DNA of 17,992 nt from Trichomonas tenax (Eukaryota > Parabasalia > Trichomonadida > Trichomonadidae), in the NCBI GenBank assembly GCA_023091735.1, contig JALKBU010001038.1, positions 1 through 17,992 on the forward strand, in the 5' to 3' direction. How positions within the stretch are numbered: the first letter of the stretch is position 1; every line of letters begins with the position of its first letter. Under the pieces are notes generated by a model. The model saw nothing but the letters and a program-made list of their open reading frames with translations, was not told the DNA's origin and did no database searches. Positions 7,137-15,902 of this stretch are shown here, one piece after another. A program made the translations under genes and the position numbers.

Positions 7137-8618
7137 TTAAACCATGAGGTGATCTGGTTGTGCCGATGTTGTTGATGATGCTTCGCGTCCACCTTCGCGT
7201 GGCTCTGTCTTCCCAAGTTTGAATGCCTGATAAAGTGTTGTTGAGCAGAAGCAGAGACCGCAGATGAGTCCGAATGTGTCTGTGAGTGGATAACACCACA
7301 TCAGGTGAACAGCGTCGTCCTTTTTGATGTAATACATAAGGAACGAGAAACCAGTGATAGCGAAGAACTGCGAGAGAATGGAAAGAATTGTCGCAAGTCC
7401 TCCTTTCTGGAAACTCTGAAGGATTGTTTGGCAGTTGAATCTTCCGAAAGCGAAGAAACCTAAAGCGTTCCTGAACCTCATCATAGGACCGGCCCACTTC
7501 AGATATCCTTCACTCTTCGAGAACATCATCGAAAGCTGCTTCGGAATCGTCCACGTCAGTGTTGATGTCGTCAAACCCCAGCAGAAGTTGATCCAGCACG
7601 CGTGCCCAATGAGCATCAGCCATCTCGCGTGTCTCTCGGCGCCATGTGCATAAGAAGCGGCGGGAATAACAGCCTGATTGATAGCGTTGAAAACGGAATC
7701 AGTCAAATACTGGAATCTGATGCAAACATTATATCCCGCAAAGCCTTCATTGAACTGTTCCGGAGGTAACGCGAGACCGAGGAGTTTTCTCACTATAATT
7801 GTTGGAACGAAGTACGAGAGATTCGTTATAAGCTGTGAAAAGCCAACACGAAGTGCCTGCAACGTGTGCGGAGAGAATTTCCTGAACAAACCTTTAAGTT
7901 CTGGTTTAACAGCGAAAGCGCCTTTGAAATACCATCCAATGAGCATCAGTGATGGGAAAAACTCTGATAAAACTGTTGCTATAGCTGCTCCTCTCACGCC
8001 GAGCTTTCCAACAAGCAAAAGAAGAGGATCAAATAAGAATCCGTTCAAAATGAAAGAGAACAGTTCCATTGCAGCAAAAATGTGTGTCCTGCCTTCACCC
8101 TGCAGGAATCCGCCGCAAGTAAGGAACAAACACGTGCAGAAAGAGCCACAAGATAAAAATGAAATATACTCATAGCCAAACTGAACTATATCTTCAGCAG
8201 CCCCGAACCATCTTGCAGCGTGTTTAACCGTTGGTAATAATATCGCAGGAACAATCATTCCGCAAATTAATGCGCATCTTAACAAATCGCAGAAAATTTG
8301 ATTGACTTCGGGCTCTTTTCTCTGTCCGAATAGCTGTGCTGTCTTCGTTGCTGCAGCCGTACAAATGAAAAATCCAAAAGATCTTCCAATATTATCAAAA
8401 CAGTTATAAGTAGACACAGCAGCCATCCCCTCGTCACCACACGCTTTTGCGACCCATATTGTATCGATGATAGAGTACAAAGCGCCAACAACTTGAGAGA
8501 CCATCGGTCCGATCGATAAAAACATGATTGTCTTTAGTGGAGGACGTCCAGCGAGACGATAGTGTTCCAATTCGACGCTTTTGTCTGGTTTGTTACCAAG
8601 CAAAGGCGCTGAATTCAT
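7137..8618 (-). CDS. MATE-family multidrug/toxin extrusion transporter
   Basis: A 493-residue multi-pass membrane protein, close to the usual 450-500 of the family, with about 12 hydrophobic spans. The first (PMVSQVVGALYSIIDTIWVA, about residues 38-57) matches the conserved MATE helix 1 pattern, in which the protein turns around a short D-x-x-W/F-V motif. The segment LGVRGAAIATVLSEFFPSLM (about 205-225) is the family's typical G-x-x-GAAxAT stretch. By family role it exports organic cations or drugs in exchange for Na+ or H+. A hydrophilic N-terminus (MNSAPLLGNKPDK) and a Ser/Thr-rich C-terminal tail lie outside the core. The ATG at 8618 is followed directly by coding sequence; the upstream TCAATA is only an imperfect initiator. 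The gene is clearly GC-richer than everything around it. It is divergent from the dead gene at 8761. The substrate cannot be told from sequence. Confidence 0.92.
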   Translation of the reverse strand: MNSAPLLGNKPDKSVELEHYRLAGRPPLKTIMFLSIGPMVSQVVGALYSIIDTIWVAKACGDEGMAAVSTYNCFDNIGRSFGFFICTAAATKTAQLFGQRKEPEVNQIFCDLLRCALICGMIVPAILLPTVKHAARWFGAAEDIVQFGYEYISFLSCGSFCTCLFLTCGGFLQGEGRTHIFAAMELFSFILNGFLFDPLLLLVGKLGVRGAAIATVLSEFFPSLMLIGWYFKGAFAVKPELKGLFRKFSPHTLQALRVGFSQLITNLSYFVPTIIVRKLLGLALPPEQFNEGFAGYNVCIRFQYLTDSVFNAINQAVIPAASYAHGAERHARWLMLIGHACWINFCWGLTTSTLTWTIPKQLSMMFSKSEGYLKWAGPMMRFRNALGFFAFGRFNCQTILQSFQKGGLATILSILSQFFAITGFSFLMYYIKKDDAVHLMWCYPLTDTFGLICGLCFCSTTLYQAFKLGKTEPREGGREASSTTSAQPDHLMV

Positions 8619-8655
8619 TCTTTAAAATTTTTTTATTGACACATTTTATAATATT

Positions 8656-8751
8656 GGCACTTTTTATTTAAAATTATGTTTAATCGTCACTTTTTGTTTG
8701 GAACTGTCACGTTTTCTCTCAAACTGTCACTTTTAGCTTAAAATTTGGCAC
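8656..8751 (+). promoter_or_regulatory. array of five initiator-like G(T/G)CACTTTT units
   Basis: GGCAC(TTTTT), GTCAC(TTTTT), GTCAC(GTTTT), GTCAC(TTTTA) and GGCAC(TTTTG) start at 8656, 8686, 8706, 8726 and 8747, with spacings of 30, 20, 20 and 21 bp. The units at 8686 and 8726 contain TCACTT, a match to the Trichomonas initiator TCA+1Y(T/A). The last unit, nearest the ATG at 8761, has G in place of the T. The array sits between divergent genes. Confidence 0.5.
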
Positions 8752-8760
8752 TTTTGGAAA

Positions 8761-9096
8761 ATGGCTCTTTTCGATTTTGATGCAGAAACACTCCAAACTA
8801 CAAAAAATTGGAATATTTTCGAACTCAGTTCTGTCGAACTCCGATTTTTGTGAGAATTTGGGAAAAATATTGAAAATTGATAAACTTTGTTGTTATCATT
8901 CTTCTTATTTTTGATTTTTACTATTGCGTTAACTGTGATTGGAAAAATAAACGATTTTTCAAAATTTCCAATTGAATTTTTAAAAATTTTTAAAGGTACG
9001 TTAGAAAAAAGTTCGTTATTTCAAAAAATGAGCGGATCACTAAATCTCACTGTAAAAAGCCCAGAGTATGACTCAAAGATTTCAGGAGACTGTTAA
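8761..9096 (+). pseudogene. dead gene with two in-frame stop sites, one membrane segment
   Basis: The ATG at 8761 opens 30 coding-like codons (MALFDFDAETLQTTKNWNIF and on) to a TGA at 8851-8853. The same frame continues for 8 codons to TGA-TAA at 8878-8883, and is then open for 70 codons to a TAA at 9094-9096. The last part begins with a strong hydrophobic span (LLLSFFLFLIFTIALTVIG) and ends GSLNLTVKSPEYDSKISGDC. An initiator-like CACTTTT with +1 near 8750 lies 11 nt before the ATG, the right distance for Trichomonas. Same frame plus promoter-like position suggests one gene of about 110 residues killed by nonsense mutations. Family not recognised. Independent chance ORFs cannot be excluded. 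Confidence 0.4.
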
Positions 9097-10456
9097 TGTA
9101 TTAAGCAGTTGAGGGGGGTATCTATGGGTATAAAAATACTTAAAAACAAGGCAAAATTGCAGATTTAATTTCGATATTTTTCTTCATTTTGTTGTTACAC
9201 CTTAGCGTGTTGGCTATCACATACTCACCATACAGCATAAGGTTTGCAGTCAAAAAACATATACCTTAATTTTCCAAATTTTGGATCTCAAAATTTACTA
9301 AAATTTAGAGCTTGCCAGTTCTACACTATGACAGACTACAAGAGCTAAACAAAACATGTTATTATTAGTAGTTTCCTACAGAGAGTTTTCCAAATGTGAT
9401 TTCGAATTCGTTTATATTTCATCATTGTGGAAAAAGAAATCAAGGTCACATCACTATAGATGATGGAGTTATTGTATTCCTCGTGTATACCTCATTTTAC
9501 GCGTCTCAAAAAATTAACAAATTTTTTCGAATTCGGGAGTAGGCATTGATACAAGTACAAAAATGGACTACATCATTGAAATATGATGTTTTGGTCCAAC
9601 CAATGACAGTATCAAGAATTTTGCACAAAAAAACTGCAAAATTATTTTAAAATTTTTTGGTGTTCATTAAATTCTAAACGCTGACTATATAAACATAAAG
9701 CTTTACTAAAATTTGTTATAATGTATTATTTATTATTATCCTACATTTGCGAATATACCTTACAAATTGCAATTTTAACAAAAAATTGAAACAATTTACC
9801 TAAATTTTAAGATAAAAATATTCACACGGGAACATCAAATATATCACTAATTCTCTAATAGAATTTCTTGCAATTCTACAGGTGACATATATGCATTGAG
9901 TGTATGATATGGTATGAATTTGAAGCTCCGAATTTTAGTAAAAATTTTCGGGTGAACCTTTGAATTTTTTGAATTAAAAGTCTTTGGAAATGAAAGATAC
10001 ACTCTATACAATGTTTAATATTCAAATTTACTAACTATGTCCTGAAATAATGAATTTTTACCAATGATATTTGATAGAATTCAAAAACAAACATTAATTC
10101 ATAAATTGAATAGACAGCATTGTATAGTAGCTATCCCCAAAAGGATGGAGCATGATTTAAAAATCAAAAATATGCAACACATATAAAAGATTTTTAAACT
10201 TTGGTATCATAATATGCTTTTAATTGTCATTGATATATTATAGTCCAATACTTTCAAGCCATTATTTCATTATATAAATTTAAATCAATATTTTATATAT
10301 GATGAAAACGCCCGAAAATCTAAAATCAGGTAGTCCTAGCTGAGAGCTAAATGGCTATATGAGTTATGCCTATAATAAAAGCTTATTTTATTCAATGAAA
10401 CTCGATACTTTTGGTTATTTAATGGATTAACTTTGGGAATCTGTTGATTTTTATAA

Positions 10457-10960
10457 ATTAAAACTATTTGCACTAATTATTTTGTTAATCGAAGCAATCA
10501 AATCAACATCGAAATAACATTTGATTATTTCCGACGGGCTCCGGGATATATTTATCTTTATCAAAAATTGATGAAGAATATCGAAGAGGAACCGATAATT
10601 CAGATAACATTATATCATTGGTTGAATAAATTATAACATTATCCATTCTAAAAATCATATTTCATTTATTGATCCAAAGGATATTACAGAAATAAACTTA
10701 AAGCCTTTGAAATAAAACTTTGTATAAAAAGAAAAAATATCCAATCGGTAACAGCACAAAAGATTTTAAATATAAAGAGTTTTGATGGAGTAAAGTTAGA
10801 GCACAAAAGATAAAAGCTGATTTATCGATAATAATGGCTTGAATTTCGCAGTTTAACGTGAGATAATGAATTCCATGTCACACACATTGACTGTTACATT
10901 TAGGAGAAGCTAAGTATGAATTATTTACTGTGTCATTTGAAAAAATAACATTGGGAATCG
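10457..10960 (+). pseudogene. weak series of coding-like fragments
   Basis: A 59-codon open frame runs from 10457 to a TAA at 10634-10636 and contains TFDYFRRAPGYIYLYQKLMK and EEEPIIQITLYHWLNKL, in a locally GC-richer patch (CCGACGGGCTCCGGG near 10530). A shifted frame then reads HISFIDPKDITEINLKPLK to a stop. Further pieces (GNSTKDFKYKEF, REIMNSMSHTLTVTFRR) follow with frame changes and stops. All run on the plus strand, as in a decayed gene or transposase, but I recognise no family and chance is a real alternative. Confidence 0.2.
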
Positions 10961-11677
10961 ACTATAGATCACATAGATATCATTGTCATCGTATTAATTT
11001 TTGACAAAACATCTTCAAAAAATAAATTATTAAAATAGACATAGAATATAGTAAAACTGATAATTAACGTATTAAAAATGACAAAAACAACACAAAAATT
11101 GAACAGTTTGTATCAAAACATAAAATGATTTTATTATAAAATATCTATTTAGATACTGTTAATAAGCAAAGTGACAAAGTTTGAAGCGAAAATACCAAAA
11201 TCGTTTTTTTCTTTACTTCGGCAAATTTTGAATTTAAAAATAAGATAATTGTGATTTATGAGATGAGATCTATATAATAAAATAAATTTTACATCTTCAA
11301 TTTGTTTGAAAATTGTGTCTTATCTATAGATTTGTTAAAAAATTAAATTCTATTTTAATGCATTACAGAGATCTATAACATATTATCAAAACAGTAGACT
11401 TCAAATTTTAATGATAAATTTAGGTTCAATATGATATCTTAAGTAAATTATCAACTGAAGTAAAAAATCGATTAAGAAAGTGATAAATGGCCATGTCAAA
11501 CAGATTCAATGCAATATCAGTTTCATTTTTTACACTTTGGAATTAAGCCTTTAAATAATATGCAAAACCAAATATGATAAAATTGGGCTTAAGAAAATCC
11601 CCTCAATGTTGTAAAATTCCCTCAAAAAATTATTATATTATTTTGATTTAATATCATATATATAATAATATTTTGCA

Positions 11678-11839
11678 ATGATTGATTTTGAGGGTATTGA
11701 GAAAATTGCTTTACGGGAAAATAATTGAAAGCGAACAACAAAAAATATAACAATATATTTATTACAAAATATGTATTCCGAATATCCAACAAAATCGATG
11801 AGAGTAAAACTGTTCTCAAAAACGTTCTTAAAAATATAA
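11678..11839 (+). pseudogene. short ORF with one in-frame stop
   Basis: The ATG at 11678 opens MIDFEGIEKIALRENN, then a TGA at 11726-11728, then 36 codons (KRTTKNITIYLLQNMYSEYP and on) to a TAA at 11837. It could be a relic. The minus strand of the same stretch is also open, so this is weak. Confidence 0.15.
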
Positions 11840-12208
11840 ACTGTGTCATATAATTTTCCAACCTCTATAATCTTTATAGTCTTAATTTAGAAGGATAAAT
11901 AAAATTTAATGTATGAATTTGCGTCGTTTCAAAAATGTGATAAATGAGATAAGATATAGTTCTAAACACTATATTTCATTACAAAATTCGAATATCTCAA
12001 AAATTCAAAGACTTTTTATTCTTTAACGTTTTTCTCAAAAATCATAAATAAGAATCGATACAGATAGTAAAGTACAAGTTTATTTATTCTGAGAGTTATC
12101 GGTTATTTTCACAAATTTTAAAATGACTTTTGAAAGCGATTATAGTTTGGTATGCATTTAATGTATCAATCAAAAATAATTGAAAAAAGATTTGGGGAGT
12201 TTACAATG

Positions 12209-12216
12209 TCACTTTT
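12209..12216 (+). promoter_or_regulatory. Trichomonas initiator (TCACTTTT)
   Basis: TCACTTTT fits the initiator consensus TCA+1Y(T/A) exactly, with +1 at A12211. It lies 21 nt before the ATG at 12232, the usual 5-20 nt leader length in Trichomonas vaginalis. This supports both the start codon and the organism assignment. Confidence 0.7.
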
Positions 12217-12231
12217 CATCAAAATCTTTTG

Positions 12232-12720
12232 ATGTCTAATCCATTGCCAGTCATTTTTGATGTCAGAGCAAAATTAGCGAAGAAGCCCATTTACTCGCGC
12301 AACAGCGCCACGTATGTCCTCACGCCTCAGTCTTTAGCTGATTCCTCGAATTGCAGTTCGTTAAGCTCATATAAAGATGTCAGTGAGCTTCCGCCGCTCC
12401 ACGTTAAGACAGCGAGCGTCGGTTTGGATGTACAGAACAATGAGAAGAGACCGAGGAGATCTTCTTATTCCCAAAAAATCAGCAAGAAACCAAATCCTCT
12501 AAAAGACGATCTCAACTTTGCTGATGCATCGTTTATCAAAAAGGCGAAGAAATCAATCAAGACATACTACAAGAACAACAACAAATACAAAGAGGAAGAG
12601 GAGAACGATTCATTTATTGAAGTTCCTGGACTTCCTCCACAGAGAACACCCACAAAAGTCCTCTCCGTTATAGAATCGGAGACATCGCTTGGAATATTCG
12701 ACTTATCTCTCGATAATTGA
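12232..12720 (+). CDS. small charged hypothetical protein
   Basis: A 162-residue protein starting at the ATG at 12232 (MSNPLPVIFDVRAKLAKKPI). I recognise no domain. The middle is basic and Ser-rich (EKRPRRSSYSQKISKKPNPL, about residues 65-85) and could be a nuclear-localisation or nucleic-acid-binding stretch. A Lys/Tyr/Asn-rich segment and an acidic run (KYKEEEEND) follow. The C-terminus alternates Pro with hydrophobics (FIEVPGLPPQRTPTKVL), which looks like a short linear motif, and ends acidic. No signal peptide or membrane span, so it is probably a disordered intracellular protein. The perfect initiator 21 nt upstream and codon use less AT-rich than the flanks make it a real gene despite its size. 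Confidence 0.75.
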   Translation: MSNPLPVIFDVRAKLAKKPIYSRNSATYVLTPQSLADSSNCSSLSSYKDVSELPPLHVKTASVGLDVQNNEKRPRRSSYSQKISKKPNPLKDDLNFADASFIKKAKKSIKTYYKNNNKYKEEEENDSFIEVPGLPPQRTPTKVLSVIESETSLGIFDLSLDN

Positions 12721-12898
12721 TTTATTCTTGCTTTTTAGTTATTTTGTTGTTGTTTTGTTTACTATCTTTTTATAGAGATAAAGCTTTGCTTTAATTTAAA
12801 TCGATAAATTTATCAAAAATCGCGAAAACGAAAATTTTGATTACTTTTGTTGCTTTTGGATTTCTTTCTCAGTGCAAAATGACTGCCACTAGACACAT
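12721..12898. other. AT-rich spacer
   Basis: 3' flank of the gene ending at 12720. Nothing else is seen. Confidence 0.4.
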
Positions 12899-13132
12899 AT
12901 GATCCCACAATCGTCAATTCTTGAATATAACAGTTTTATCGTCAATTGTAAAAACAAAAAGATTGAATTGAACAATAACACAACAATATTTCAACTATTC
13001 CGTTCATGTAGAATTATTTTACATAGACAAAAATATGTTATCGTTAATATTGATAATCAAAAAATATATTATCTTAAATTTCTTCTTGAGATTCATAATT
13101 TAACATTACTTTGTGGTGAAATAAAGATATGA
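12899..13132 (+). CDS. doubtful 77-residue hypothetical protein
   Basis: The ATG at 12899 opens 77 residues. The pattern (FIVNCKNKKIELNNNTTIFQ then LFRSCRI) resembles the start of a beta-grasp or 2Fe-2S ferredoxin-like domain, such as the N-terminus of NuoG or long Fe-hydrogenases (V-x-G-K-x-I-x-x-x-x-x-T-I/V-L-x-A-x-x). LLEIHNLTLLC would sit where C-L-V-E-I and a later Cys are expected. Most cluster cysteines are missing, so it could not hold a cluster. It could be a relic of such a gene, another beta-grasp protein, or a chance ORF. No initiator is seen close to the ATG. Confidence 0.3.
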   Translation: MIPQSSILEYNSFIVNCKNKKIELNNNTTIFQLFRSCRIILHRQKYVIVNIDNQKIYYLKFLLEIHNLTLLCGEIKI

Positions 13133-13233
13133 ATCAACAATTTTGATCTTTTGCTTTGGACTAGATAAAAATTATATTTTAGGATGAAAAGACAATGTGG
13201 TGATAAAGAAACGAATACCGAAAATAATGAAAA

Positions 13234-15285
13234 TTAGAAGTCCATGTTATTGATGAAGTCGTCGTCTTCTTTGTCTGAGAATTCAGTAACAACTTCATTT
13301 TCTCCGGCATTAAGAGATACCATTATCTGGCCTCTTGAATCATCTGTATCATCTGTCTCTTCTGAGATTTCAGTGATAGACTCTGAATCGATTTTGCTGA
13401 GGGATCTTCTATAGAGGAACAATCCAACACCAATGATAATGAACAGAAGAGCCATGCCGCCAGCGCATGCATAGATGAGATTTGATGCTGTGATTTTGTT
13501 CTTCAATTCGGTGTCTTCAACAACCATTTCGATAACAATGACTGTTGATGAAAGAGTGTAAACTTGTGTGTAAACATACGACAATATCTGTGTTGTTGTT
13601 CCATTTTGAGAGGTATTAATTAATGTGTTGGTATATGCACTTGTAGTAACAGCAACTAAAGTTGATGATTCAGATGTTGATACAGTGGAATATTCTCCTA
13701 CGTTATTGTATGAAGTCTTTGAAGGATGTGGCGATGGAGGAGGTGCAACTGGTGATGCAGATGCAGATGCTGATGAGACAGGAGTTGTGGATGGGGTATC
13801 AGACGGTGTTGTTGAAGGTGTTGATGCAGGTGTCGTTGAGGGTGTTCCTTTTGGAGTTAAAGAGGGTGGAGGTGGTGCAGTGAGAGTTGGTGGTCTTTTG
13901 AATGTTTTTGTTTTTGGATAATTGATATGTGATATTTCTGTTGCTTGAGGGAGTTTTGTTATTGGCGAAGCATAATAAACAAAAGTTGAAGGTTGTGGAA
14001 CTGACGATGTAGATATTGATATAGTACTGGAATTTGGAATATATGCTGGAAAATCATAATTTCCTAGATTTAGCGATTTAGGTTTATAGCATTCAATTGA
14101 AATTGCAGCAAGTCTCAATAGGGATGAATCACTTTCTAAAGCTATCAAACTTTCATTATTATGTTTAACATTTGATTCATATAAATTAGTGTTTTGAGCT
14201 AAAATATCGTGGCCTTTGCCTTCATTATTAACTTTGCTATTGGAATATTTGGCAAAATTATCTACAAAGCATGTTTCAGTTATGTGCACATAACATTTTG
14301 CGTCTTTTGGAAAAGTATATATCGCACCTCCACCGCGAACTCTTTGAGACATTAAACTTGTTAATTTATCATGAATCGTATAATTTTTAAATTTATCATT
14401 GTTTTTGATTTTCCACTTCCAATTGTCAATAGAAACTGAATTACTGATGAATAGTGAATAGAAAATATAGAGGTTAGCAGAGTTATCAAAGTCAATTGCA
14501 CCACCATATAGCAATGCAGTATTTAATGAGAATATAACCTTTTCGATATAAATTTCATTGACAGAAAATGATGAAATAGCACCACCAGATAATGCATTGT
14601 TATTTTTGAACTGAGAAGAATAACGATTAGTTGATTTTATTATCAGATCTTTTTCACCTTCAAAGTAAATTGCGCCGCCATTTCTAAATGCCCTGTTGGA
14701 ATCGAAATGTGCGTCATTAATAAATAAATCAGAATAAACGCAGCAAACAGCGCCACCAATTGCAGCTTGACAGCCTTTAAATACTGATGGTTTGAATTGT
14801 CGTGATTCTAAGCCCAAGTTCTGTTCTCTAATCGATCTTGAAGCAACCAGATCACCGGAGCCCTCAAATGGTTCATTAGAGTTACCATCAGTTATTCCAT
14901 CATAAATAGGCTCTGATGTATTCTGTTCGGTCAGTTTTTCTAATTCATAATCTCCTGAAATTTCCATCATAGAACAGTAAAGATATATTGCTCCGCCACA
15001 ACCTGGTTCAAGACCAGAACCGAAAGCATAAATTGAATTAAATTGTGAAATTTGAATTGTAACAGAAGAAGCATAATATTCATGAACCCGTTGACCATCG
15101 CTATAAGTAGTGTGACTCACTGTTGTATCAACGTTTTTCAAATCATTAATTCGCATCAGGAATTTTGTTTCGCTGTCAACCTCTGCGAACACTGGAGCTT
15201 TCTCTCGGCTGAGTCCAATGGAATTTGAAAATGCCGTGTCGATCTTCTTTGAGGTTACGATAAAGTTCAAAAAGAACCAAAACAT
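13234..15285 (-). CDS. Pmp-like (chlamydial polymorphic membrane protein-type) surface protein
   Basis: A 683-residue type I surface protein. It begins with a signal peptide (MFWFFLNFIVTSKKIDTAF). Residues of about 50-310 hold beta-helix repeats with GGAI-type and FxxN-type motifs: CGGAIYLY, IGGAVCCV, NGGAIYFE, SGGAISSF, YGGAIDFD and GGGAIYTF, with FDSNRA, FKNNNAL and FSLNTAL. These are the hallmarks of the Pmp family, which Trichomonas has in many copies and places at the cell surface, probably for host or bacterial contact. Residues of about 430-600 form a Ser/Thr/Pro-rich stalk with a near-repeat TPSTTP. One membrane span (LIYACAGGMALLFIIIGVGL and on, about 601-624) is followed by RRSLSK and an acidic 58-residue tail with a protein-interaction look. 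An extra TTG at 15288 is not the start; the first ATG is at 15285. No clear initiator was found upstream. Confidence 0.9.
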   Translation of the reverse strand: MFWFFLNFIVTSKKIDTAFSNSIGLSREKAPVFAEVDSETKFLMRINDLKNVDTTVSHTTYSDGQRVHEYYASSVTIQISQFNSIYAFGSGLEPGCGGAIYLYCSMMEISGDYELEKLTEQNTSEPIYDGITDGNSNEPFEGSGDLVASRSIREQNLGLESRQFKPSVFKGCQAAIGGAVCCVYSDLFINDAHFDSNRAFRNGGAIYFEGEKDLIIKSTNRYSSQFKNNNALSGGAISSFSVNEIYIEKVIFSLNTALLYGGAIDFDNSANLYIFYSLFISNSVSIDNWKWKIKNNDKFKNYTIHDKLTSLMSQRVRGGGAIYTFPKDAKCYVHITETCFVDNFAKYSNSKVNNEGKGHDILAQNTNLYESNVKHNNESLIALESDSSLLRLAAISIECYKPKSLNLGNYDFPAYIPNSSTISISTSSVPQPSTFVYYASPITKLPQATEISHINYPKTKTFKRPPTLTAPPPPSLTPKGTPSTTPASTPSTTPSDTPSTTPVSSASASASPVAPPPSPHPSKTSYNNVGEYSTVSTSESSTLVAVTTSAYTNTLINTSQNGTTTQILSYVYTQVYTLSSTVIVIEMVVEDTELKNKITASNLIYACAGGMALLFIIIGVGLFLYRRSLSKIDSESITEISEETDDTDDSRGQIMVSLNAGENEVVTEFSDKEDDDFINNMDF

Positions 15286-15403
15286 CAAAATTTTGCCAAA
15301 AAATACGTTGTTTTGATCGAAATTTTTGCGAAATTCGGAATCTATGAATGATGTACGTAATGTTAAATTTCTGGTAAACCATTTAGTTTTTGATTGTTCT
15401 CAC

Positions 15404-15423
15404 AATTGATTAATTAATCAATT
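15404..15423. repeat. 20-bp perfect palindrome
   Basis: AATTGATTAATTAATCAATT is its own reverse complement and lies 119 nt before the Pmp-like start codon. It could bind a dimeric regulator, or be chance in AT-rich DNA. Confidence 0.5.
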
Positions 15424-15681
15424 AACTATAGTGAATAAAATTATAAAATAATTTATAACAAAAGTGAAAATCACACAATTTATTTTTATCTACATAGAAT
15501 ATTTATAGTTATTTTAAAGATAAAAACTTTGCGCTATATGTAAATTTCTCAATTGTCTCAAAAGTCAGACTCACAACAATTTGATGTTCATCGCTTGTTT
15601 GTGTTTTTAAATATTTTCGATTAAAATTATTTCAAGCAACTCATTGAACAATATAATTGTCATGTAATTATTTTAGGGGTT

Positions 15682-15695
15682 ATTTACATGTCAAA
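15682..15695 (+). repeat. copy of the ATTTACATGTCAAA element
   Basis: Exact 14-bp reverse-complement match to 342-355. An inverted half CATGTAA at 15661-15667 pairs with TTACATG at 15684-15690. Confidence 0.45.
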
Positions 15696-15764
15696 AATCT
15701 AGATTGATGCAAAATAACTGTTCCTGAGCATTTCTGCTCCTATAAATCGTCAATGTGTAAATAA

Positions 15765-15902
15765 GGTAGCTTATTGTCAATAGCAGAAACAAGAAATGTA
15801 ATCGAACAACAGAACAAATATGGAATAATCATTGAGAGAAAAATATCGTCACTGAATTTTCTACGCTTACTCAAACATCTCAATTTTTCTCCACCAATAT
15901 GA
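15765..15902 (+). pseudogene. weak ORF relic
   Basis: A 45-codon open frame without an ATG reads IAETRNVIEQQNKYGIIIER and SSLNFLRLLKHLNF before a TGA at 15900. It looks protein-like but has no start, promoter or recognisable family. Confidence 0.15.

Larger units (their letters stand above)
9097..12231. other. gene-poor AT-rich spacer of about 3.1 kb
   Basis: No gene here can be supported. Homopolymer-rich AT sequence dominates, with a few less AT-rich patches holding short open frames: 9320-9580 on the minus strand, 10457-10960 on the plus strand and 11678-11839 on the plus strand. These may be decayed gene or transposon fragments. No tRNA B-box, rRNA or microsatellite array was seen. Confidence 0.5.
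15289..15764. other. 5' flank of the Pmp-like gene, AT-rich
   Basis: No gene. It contains a 20-bp perfect palindrome (15404-15423) and a copy of the ATTTACATGTCAAA element (15682-15695). No other structure seen. Confidence 0.5.

Noticed and set aside
7678..8175. 165-codon plus-strand frame inside the MATE gene
   Set aside because: Antisense shadow of a well-supported transporter gene with no promoter of its own.
8887..9096. 69-codon frame as an independent gene
   Set aside because: It would have to start at TTG; a stop lies two codons upstream. It is better read as the end of the dead gene at 8761.
11622..11861. 79-codon hydrophobic minus-strand frame
   Set aside because: Starts at TTG; the hydrophobic translation is what AT-rich DNA gives by chance.
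13625..13921. 98-codon Val/Asp/Gly-rich plus-strand frame
   Set aside because: Antisense of the Ser/Thr/Pro stalk of the Pmp-like protein.
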